DNA from: Onthomorpha sp937906975
GTDB lineage: Bacteria; Bacteroidota; Bacteroidia; Bacteroidales; P3
Length of the DNA stretch: 29,803 nt
Reading direction: 5' to 3'
Assembly: GCA_045614605.1 (NCBI GenBank)
Contig: JAZLDH010000003.1
Coordinates: forward strand, 1-29,803
Shown here: positions 25,901-29,803 of the stretch, piece after piece
Position numbering within the stretch: the first letter of the stretch is position 1
How the letters are laid out: each line of letters begins with the position of its first letter
Position numbers and translations under genes: made by a program
Notes under the pieces: generated by a model
What the model saw: only the letters and a program-made list of their open reading frames with translations
Databases searched by the model: none
What the model was told of the DNA's origin: nothing

Positions 25901-26364
25901 AATTAAAATCTTCTTTGGTTGCTAATGCTATTGGAGTAATAGACTTTTTGTATAAGCAATACAAAGAAAGATTCAAGGGAGAAGGCCTTATTGTGAAAGA
26001 ATTTAAAGGAGAGAGTGATGTAGATAAAATGAGAGAAAAATTCTCTATCAATATCTATCGTATGTTAGAGATGAAACTTTACCAAAAATTCCAAAATTAT
26101 GGTCTTGTTCCTCCTATTAAAAATATTATCGAAATAAGAGAGGAAGATAAAGAGGATAAGTTTTCACAAGTTGGGGTAATTTGTTTTGTAAATGAAAGTG
26201 GTACAAGTCAAGAGTGCCCTATTTGTGAAAAAGGAAAATTAAATCATACGGAAACTTGCTCTGAAAATTGTGGTTTTAACAGTAAGGATATTATGCACTC
26301 AAATGATGGTATTGCAGGTTGCAATATCGCTAAAAAAGGTTTTATAGAAGTAACAAAAAAATAG
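22945..26364 (+). CDS. cas12a2: Cas12a2-like type V CRISPR effector nuclease
   Basis: The protein has 1139 residues. The RuvC centre is split as in Cas12: FALGIDNGEVELSTLGVY with Asp696, GLIVKEFKGE with probable Glu1019, and HSNDGIAG with Asp1121. Between the last two, GVICFVNESGTSQECPICEKG starts a zinc ribbon with Cys1091, Cys1094, Cys1105 and Cys1109. Cas12a has a Nuc insertion without such cysteines here, whereas Cas12a2 has a ribbon with the same framing (FGVVHF, TSKKCPVC, CGF, then HNGDDNGAYHIA in the Sulfuricurvum enzyme, from memory). Both arrays carry the Cas12a-type handle, which Cas12a2 shares. In that family crRNA-guided RNA recognition triggers collateral cleavage of DNA and RNA and arrests the cell. 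The N-terminus (FQIRKSLRFKL) is the usual Cas12a-like start. The gene is visibly more A-rich than the housekeeping genes, consistent with transfer. Confidence 0.85.
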   Translation: MENFQIRKSLRFKLESNENNNLIEDKIDNIYDLEDFDLVNFSTKLGIYLNNLKNYLFYENEEKKLCTRSNLIVRKECLKIYAKQELAKVKQKEKKQDGENKQYSIKDLKLEDKIKQVYEFTQQTQKSLLEVAKEEEYNRARKSKISILLKRLSAKNSLPMLVDLVENIIDKKETTNTSLILMSAGKNLIAKLEQGILYFLPEQSNGVVIAKASFNYYTINKTSGEYSDKIKELENSIIVEEEKLETIFKNKKEIINDILDKADGKQLHYGNSPIFNFKKHASLRQILKNIRAEQKSEFNEQMQYGITYKKLQESDLYLFSNIEREDFDKYSELTEEIENLAAQKSKTNGNNDNNSLNTSIKNKKKQRGSILQNKFKDYISFSETYKEIAKTHGKLYSQLIGIEKEKAESQLLNYWAMLLEENNQHKLVLIPKENAQVCYKRVKESNRQAHDAKLYWFESFTYRSLQKLCFGNPLTNTFYPNIKELVGNISGEYKFNNDQEKIKFYKDVLNTSYAKSTLSLPNEELKESVINKDFNSLDDFKIALEQVCYKRNVKINPALIKSLEEEFDAQILDITSYDLRRTNETYPNKEKAHTKIWREFWSEENKQNNFDTRLNPEISIVYRKAKESRVVKYKIDPKMNNRYLYEQLTLVTSFSQYCNSPSKNLSFLTTEKVQETINKFNENINKEKFSFALGIDNGEVELSTLGVYLPEFNDGGKKSKLEKFKDVGIYGFETLTIRKLKYKEKDYKGEDREIIRNASYFLNEELYCRTFNKTSEQFKEMFKDVFEIKHTLTLDLSTAKVINGHIVTNGDVISLYNLWLKHAQRNIYEMNDHGKKETIRNIKLIESEKLNETEKRYIVDSLNRKNNRYNNLSDDDKIKYIDWLYKSWAKKEEENEEFERVKKKQMKGNYLEDFLLAASYVGDNLEPVKEIANFEPIRHIFKFREDFVKLSPKEEIMKKIDEYNTKEDVTKKDRISNEELDLKLNQLKSSLVANAIGVIDFLYKQYKERFKGEGLIVKEFKGESDVDKMREKFSINIYRMLEMKLYQKFQNYGLVPPIKNIIEIREEDKEDKFSQVGVICFVNESGTSQECPICEKGKLNHTETCSENCGFNSKDIMHSNDGIAGCNIAKKGFIEVTKK

Positions 26365-26368
26365 ATTT

Positions 26369-28330
26369 ATGAAATATATATTTGCAATTGACGAAACGGG
26401 TGATTTCTTTTTCAATAGTTGGTCGTATGCTTGTGGTGTTTTGATAAAAAGAGGAGAAAACGACTTGCGAAAAGCATATCAAACAATTTACAAAGAGTTT
26501 GGATTTGCCACTCCTGTTCCTAATGATGCAAAGTCTTTGTTGCAAACAACAGATGATATAAACGACAAAGCAAGATTTCATTATAACAAGATGGAATCAA
26601 AGCAAAAAGAAATACTTAAAAAGAATCTTTTACCTTTTGTAAAGGAAATCTATATTTCAAAGGGTAAACCGCTTTTGTTTGCAAACAATCAAAATTGGTG
26701 GTTAATTGCTATAACGGTTATAATAAGAGATTTCTTGCGTAACACCAAGTTTGAAAAAGATGATGAGATAGAAATTTGGATTGATAACAGGAACGAAAAA
26801 GTTTTTGGAGTAGATGAAAAAGTTGATTTCAAAGAATATCACGACAATATAAAGGCTCAAATCAAAAACTATGTAAAAGACTATGTTAATAAGTTGAAAT
26901 TCAATATTACTTTCAGCTCTGACACATCTTCTTTCTTCATAAATCTTGCTGATATCGTTTGTGGGCTTGCAAATAATGAGGATTTGAAAGACAAAAAGAC
27001 AGAGTGTTATTGTAGTAGTTTTAATAGTTTTGCTGACCCTGTGGTTTACAAAAACAAAAATCCTTTTTTGGCTTTGAGTTTAATGCTTCAAAAAATTGGA
27101 AATCAAGTTGAAAGAAACGAAATAGACAAAAATCTTGATATTACCAAAGAAATATTGAAGAATTTAAGAGCACAAACAGTAGATTATGAACTAATTTGGA
27201 ATATGTTTTATGATTTCTTGAAATTTAAGATTGATGAACGCAGTGTAAACTCTAATCTTGTTGCAGTAAAAGAATTTGTTAAAATATTTTTAGATGAATT
27301 TAATACTCCAAACAGTAGAGAAAAGATAAAAGCCAACAAGTGTTTGGATTTAATGGTCTTATTCACTGAGTATTTTTCTCATATTGGAGATATAAATATT
27401 CCTTTTGACCGCAAAAGCTTTGTTGAAGAATTGCAAAAGTGCGATAAAGATTCGGAAACTCGTCTTTTAAGAAAATGGGAAAAGCTTGTGAGTTACACTT
27501 TGCGCGAAAGCCAAATTTATTTTAATGCTTACAATTTTGAAAGTGCTAATGAGAATTTAGTGGATATTTGGGATAAACACACTAATCTACTTTCTGCCTT
27601 AAAAGATGTTTTAGAAAAAAAAGACGAGCCTACTACTGCCCTAATTAGCTCTTTGGGGCAATCCCTCGCTTTTAAGGGCGAATTTAAGGAGGCTAAGGAT
27701 TATTTTGAACTTTCTATGGATTATGCTATAAAGTCTAATAATTTAAGTATCTCTCATTTGTTTAATATTTATCATAAAGAAGAAAATATTAAAGAATGTA
27801 GAGCATTATTTGAACAAATTGCGGAAAAAACTGCTGAAAACTACGCCAAAGACAAGGAATTTGAAGATTCTTGGACTTTAATTGCTTATTGTAAATTGAG
27901 AGCCTTGGAACTTTATGTGAATAAGCAAACAAATCTTCCTGCGATTGACCTTTGTGCTTTAAGTAAATACAATAGCGAATATCCTTTCCCTATGGTTATG
28001 AAGTGGGAAGGCGTTGCTCTTTATTTGGAAAACAAGGAAGGTAATAAGAAAACAATAGAAAAATACTTCTCTGAGGCAATCGCTAATTTGCTTAACGAAA
28101 ACAATGAATTTGTGATAAAGACTTTGGCTCTCCCTATCATACAATGTTATGCCTTAGTAAACAACCAAAATCCTTATCACCGACAATATAACACCTATTT
28201 AAGAGAGTTAAAAAACACTTCTAAATATTTTGAAGAATATGTGGAGAAAACCTCTCCTCTATTAAACGAAATAAAGAACGAAAGCAATATTTGGGAAAGA
28301 GCATTGTTGCTTCCTTTCTTTTATGCGTAA
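26369..28330 (+). CDS. DUF3800-like RNase H-fold protein with helical TPR region, cas12a2 operon partner
   Basis: The 653-residue protein starts 4 bp after the cas12a2 stop codon. Residues 1-~240 fit the DUF3800 pattern: FAIDETGDFF with Asp8 and Glu9, EIWIDNRNEK with Asp139 and Arg141, and FFINLADIVCGLANN with Asp195 (the family's LQLAD-like motif). These acidic positions resemble an RNase H-like active site; nuclease activity has not been generally shown for the family, so it is an inference. Residues ~260-653 are alpha-helical with at least one clear TPR (SLGQSLAFKGEFKEAKDYFE, about 428-447), suggesting a protein- or nucleic-acid-binding scaffold. No signal peptide is present, so it is cytoplasmic. 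I know of no described cas12a2 partner with this architecture. It is not an adaptation protein. Confidence 0.75.
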   Translation: MKYIFAIDETGDFFFNSWSYACGVLIKRGENDLRKAYQTIYKEFGFATPVPNDAKSLLQTTDDINDKARFHYNKMESKQKEILKKNLLPFVKEIYISKGKPLLFANNQNWWLIAITVIIRDFLRNTKFEKDDEIEIWIDNRNEKVFGVDEKVDFKEYHDNIKAQIKNYVKDYVNKLKFNITFSSDTSSFFINLADIVCGLANNEDLKDKKTECYCSSFNSFADPVVYKNKNPFLALSLMLQKIGNQVERNEIDKNLDITKEILKNLRAQTVDYELIWNMFYDFLKFKIDERSVNSNLVAVKEFVKIFLDEFNTPNSREKIKANKCLDLMVLFTEYFSHIGDINIPFDRKSFVEELQKCDKDSETRLLRKWEKLVSYTLRESQIYFNAYNFESANENLVDIWDKHTNLLSALKDVLEKKDEPTTALISSLGQSLAFKGEFKEAKDYFELSMDYAIKSNNLSISHLFNIYHKEENIKECRALFEQIAEKTAENYAKDKEFEDSWTLIAYCKLRALELYVNKQTNLPAIDLCALSKYNSEYPFPMVMKWEGVALYLENKEGNKKTIEKYFSEAIANLLNENNEFVIKTLALPIIQCYALVNNQNPYHRQYNTYLRELKNTSKYFEEYVEKTSPLLNEIKNESNIWERALLLPFFYA

Positions 28331-28347
28331 CATTTAAAATTCTTATT

Positions 28348-28518
28348 ATGGAACTCACATCGCAAGAACAAAGGGTTTTTAGAAACATCGTTAGAGAAAG
28401 GAACAGGGTAAACGTATTGTTACAATAATTTACAAGGCCGAATTAACAGAAGCATTGCATCAAAAAAAGAGAAATCACAATTTTGAAAAATGCTTTTAGA
28501 ATTCGTGATATTGATTAA
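28348..28518 (+). pseudogene. Small frameshifted ORF at the end of the cas12a2 operon
   Basis: An ATG 17 bp after the DUF3800-TPR stop opens MELTSQEQRVFRNIVRERNR and stops after 26 residues at 28428. The next frame continues with IIYKAELTEALHQKKRNHNF, and removing one A in the run near 28485 would give a further ENAFRIRDID before TAA 28516-28518. Two single-base shifts would thus restore a ~55-residue charged helical protein that ends directly before the terminator. I do not recognise it. It may be a decayed third cistron or a real 26-residue peptide. Confidence 0.4.
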
Positions 28519-28561
28519 AAAGATAGAGATTTCATAGTAATAAAATCTCTATCTTTTTTTT
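28519..28561 (+). terminator. Terminator of the cas12a2 operon
   Basis: AAAGATAGAGATTT and AAATCTCTATCTTT form a perfect 14-bp stem (about 28519-28556) with a ~10-base loop, followed by a T run. It also faces transcription coming leftward from array 2. Confidence 0.9.
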
Positions 28562-28579
28562 ATGTCTAAAAAATCCATT

Positions 28580-28605
28580 CTAAGAATTAGTTTATTTTCC
28601 CTTAG
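28580..28605. repeat. 21-bp-spaced core pair left of array 2
   Basis: CTAAG at 28580 and CTTAG at 28601 are 21 bp apart with a 16-base A/T-rich linker, as in the longer groups. No gene is seen in 28562-28661. Confidence 0.4.
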
Positions 28606-28661
28606 AGATAATGCGCTACCACAACATAAAACCACTTGAAAACCATAATTCCACTTTCTAT

Positions 28662-28887
28662 TCCTTTAATAACAGAAATTAAATGCGTCTTATAGACGGT
28701 GATATATCTAAATGGGACGTAAGATCTACAATAGTAGAAATTAAATGCGTCTTATAGACAATATCAGAATTTATCAGAGGACTTTATATCTACAATAGTA
28801 GAAATTTTATTCGTCTTTTAGACTACCTAAGTAGTGCAGACCTAAGTGGTGATCTACAATAGTAGAAATTTTATTCGTCTTTTAGAC
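28662..28887 (-). CRISPR. CRISPR array 2: four repeats, three spacers, Cas12a-type handle
   Basis: Repeats are at 28662-28697 (degenerate, terminal), 28724-28759, 28788-28823 and 28852-28887; spacers are at 28698-28723 (26 bp), 28760-28787 (28 bp) and 28824-28851 (28 bp). On the minus strand the repeats end in AATTTCTACTATTGTAGAT. Two variants coexist: the two leader-proximal repeats have AAAAGACGAATAAAATTTC and the two distal ones have ATAAGACGCATTTAATTTC. The terminal repeat has lost the 3' handle stem and shares CCTTTAATA with the terminal repeat of array 1. Two spacers encode protein-repeat motifs on the plus strand (GDISKWDV; LSSADLSG). Confidence 0.95.
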
Positions 28888-29072
28888 TGTAAACTCTATG
28901 TAAAAGACTTCGCAAAGGTATGATTTATTTGATTATCAAGCAAATAATTTGAAAGATTTTTAAAAGAAAAAATACTAATTTACCCCACCCCTTTTTTACT
29001 TCTTTGCTTTAAATATTGTAAATCAAAGAATTAACCATTCTCTCTAAAAATGTAGAGACCGAGGTTTGCAAA
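28888..29072 (-). promoter_or_regulatory. Leader of CRISPR array 2
   Basis: This is homologous to the array 1 leader over 28899-29072 (174 bp against 175 bp), with the same ordered blocks: promoter, TTTACCCCACCCCTTTTTT near 28979-28997, ATCAAAGAATTAA, and TGTAGAGACCGAGGTTTGCA near 29051-29070. The 11 bases next to the first repeat (28888-28898) are not conserved. Confidence 0.85.
28913..28944 (-). promoter_or_regulatory. Promoter of CRISPR array 2
   Basis: On the minus strand, TTTG (28944-28941), 20 bp and TACCTTTG (28920-28913) match both boxes, as in array 1. Confidence 0.85.
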
Positions 29073-29294
29073 CATTTCTTGCTAAAAGTAAAATACGTCT
29101 GCATCTCTATGAATTGCGTTACCATATTTTTGCATTTATCTTTACATCACAAAACCAATAACACTTAAAAGCCTATCCACTTTTGAATACTATCATTTTC
29201 CTTTACGCTATCCTAAATTTTAACTCCTAAACCAACACTAATAATTCCCCACCCCTTAAAACACCCCAAAAACAAACACCATCAAAAAGGAAAT

Positions 29295-29410
29295 AAAAAC
29301 CATAAAAATCAAAACCAAAACTATAATAACTATAGCCACTATAGATACTATCAAAACATCTTCATAAAAAAACAAAAGGAAGTAACATCAAAAATAAACA
29401 AAAACAACAA
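29295..29410 (+). repeat. 116-bp direct repeat, copy A
   Basis: This is identical to 29445-29560 except at 29379 and 29403. The copies are offset by exactly 150 bp. The unit contains ACTATAGCCACTATAG, with CTATAG twice. Confidence 0.85.
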
Positions 29411-29444
29411 AAAAAGGAAAGAAAGAACTATCTAAAAACAAATC

Positions 29445-29560
29445 AAAAACCATAAAAATCAAAACCAAAACTATAATAACTATAGCCACTATAGATACTA
29501 TCAAAACATCTTCATAAAAAAACAAAAGAAAGTAACATCAAAAATAAACAAACACAACAA
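29445..29560 (+). repeat. 116-bp direct repeat, copy B
   Basis: Second copy, with two mismatches to copy A (29529 and 29553). The 34-bp segment between the copies is unrelated, so the arrangement is a near-tandem duplication. Confidence 0.85.
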
Positions 29561-29640
29561 AGAAATCAAAGGAAAAACCATCAAACCCAAACAAAAGCAA
29601 CGAAGAGCCCTCAGCAATAAAATTCCTAAGCAATAAGGCA

Positions 29641-29675
29641 TAAAAAAAAAGAGCCTCGCATCAGCGAAGCTCTCG
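29641..29675 (-). terminator. Terminator of the rRNA operon
   Basis: GAGCCTCGC (29651-29659) pairs with GCGAAGCTC (29664-29672) with one mismatch and a 4-base loop. On the minus strand it is followed by a run of nine T, just after the 5S gene. Confidence 0.88.
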
Positions 29676-29681
29676 GTTTAA

Positions 29682-29794
29682 TCTGGCAGCGACCTACTTT
29701 CCCACTTGGTGTAGCAGTATCATCGGCGATGCAGGGCTTAACTTCTCTGTTCGGAATGGTAAGAGGTGTTCACCTGCTCTATAGCCACCAAAAA
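29682..29794 (-). rRNA. rrf: 5S ribosomal RNA
   Basis: On the minus strand the sequence runs from TTTGGTGGCTATAG through CCATTCCGAACAGAGAAGTT, AAGCCC and CGCCGATG to AGTAGGTCGCTGCCAG, all standard 5S segments of Bacteroidetes type. Its ends pair as the terminal stem (TGGTGGC with GCTGCCA). Length is about 113 bases; the exact ends are uncertain by a few bases. It is the last gene of an rRNA operon whose 23S and 16S lie beyond the right edge. Confidence 0.95.
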
Positions 29795-29803
29795 TATCTC
29801 TTT

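Larger units (their letters stand above)
29073..29640. other. Gene-free, G-poor stretch
   Basis: No credible ORF or RNA gene is seen. From about 29180 to 29600 the plus strand is almost free of G and rich in A and C, a strong strand asymmetry. It contains the 116-bp direct repeat and lies between the array 2 leader and the 5S rRNA terminator. Confidence 0.6.

Noticed and set aside
22945..26364. Classical Cas12a (Cpf1), or a TnpB-like transposon nuclease
   Set aside because: The zinc ribbon in place of the Nuc domain and the framing of the last two RuvC motifs fit Cas12a2 better than Cas12a. The length, the Cas12a-like N-terminus and the crRNA handle exclude TnpB.
26369..28330. Cas1, Cas4 or another adaptation protein
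   Set aside because: No Cas1 metal-binding pattern, Cas2 ferredoxin-like fold or Cas4 cysteine cluster is visible; the motifs fit DUF3800 and TPR.
29073..29640. Transposon or tRNA-associated attachment site
   Set aside because: No transposase, terminal inverted repeats or tRNA gene was seen; only the 116-bp direct repeat is supported.
1..29803. tRNA genes and riboswitches
   Set aside because: No tRNA-like cloverleaf, T-loop consensus or cobalamin riboswitch core was recognised by reading, including upstream of the B12-dependent mutase. A covariance-model search was not possible.

Overview
The window looks like a low-GC chromosome segment of a Bacteroidota (Bacteroidales-like) bacterium. The evidence is direct. 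Many upstream regions carry the Bacteroidetes promoter pair TTTG - about 20 bp - TAnnTTTG. Shine-Dalgarno signals are weak. A protein with a type IX secretion (Por) C-terminal sorting domain ends at the left edge. There are lipoproteins with Bacteroidetes-style lipoboxes, ribosomal protein S16 has a long Ala/Glu tail, ATP synthase epsilon is very short, and the 5S rRNA is of Bacteroidetes type.

Layout. 1-1107: end of a T9SS cargo protein, a palindromic terminator and a small secreted protein. 1111-4074 (minus): a membrane-anchored lysozyme-like protein followed by a GH29 alpha-fucosidase lipoprotein with a discoidin-like domain. 4231-8009 (minus): DUF2975 membrane protein, XRE regulator and M16 zinc protease. 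8118-10728 (minus): rimM, rpsP and an Ig-like lipoprotein. 10884-14191 (minus): nhaD and yidC. 14302-16316 (minus): a MATE exporter and a membrane protein overlapping by one base. 16527-18286 (plus): atpD-atpC. 18255-19793 (minus): a small CWC cysteine-rich protein and a sigma-54 activator, divergent from a B12-dependent methylmalonyl-CoA mutase large subunit (19957-22107, plus). The far right holds a 5S rRNA gene (minus) and its terminator, the end of an rRNA operon that lies outside the window.

The accessory part is 22152-29600. It begins with a truncated DUF418-like gene cut at the mutase terminator. A type V CRISPR locus follows: a short array (2 repeats), a plus-strand operon of a 1139-residue Cas12a2-like nuclease and a 653-residue DUF3800-TPR protein, a frameshifted small ORF, an operon terminator, and a second array (4 repeats). 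Both arrays run on the minus strand. They share a ~175-bp leader with a perfect Bacteroidetes promoter, the same degenerate trailer repeat and the Cas12a-type crRNA handle. No cas1, cas2 or cas4 is present. All four spacers can be read as open coding sequence on the plus strand, two of them as recognisable protein-repeat motifs (DUF285/BspA-like and pentapeptide). The crRNAs would therefore be antisense to mRNA, as expected for an RNA-triggered Cas12a2. The tightly linked DUF3800-TPR gene is the best candidate for an undescribed component.

A second pattern not explained by the genes is a dispersed element of 5-base cores (CTTAG, CTAAG, CTTTG, CAAAG) spaced exactly 21 bp apart, usually four per group. 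It occurs in several intergenic regions, including both sides of array 1, and once inside a coding sequence.
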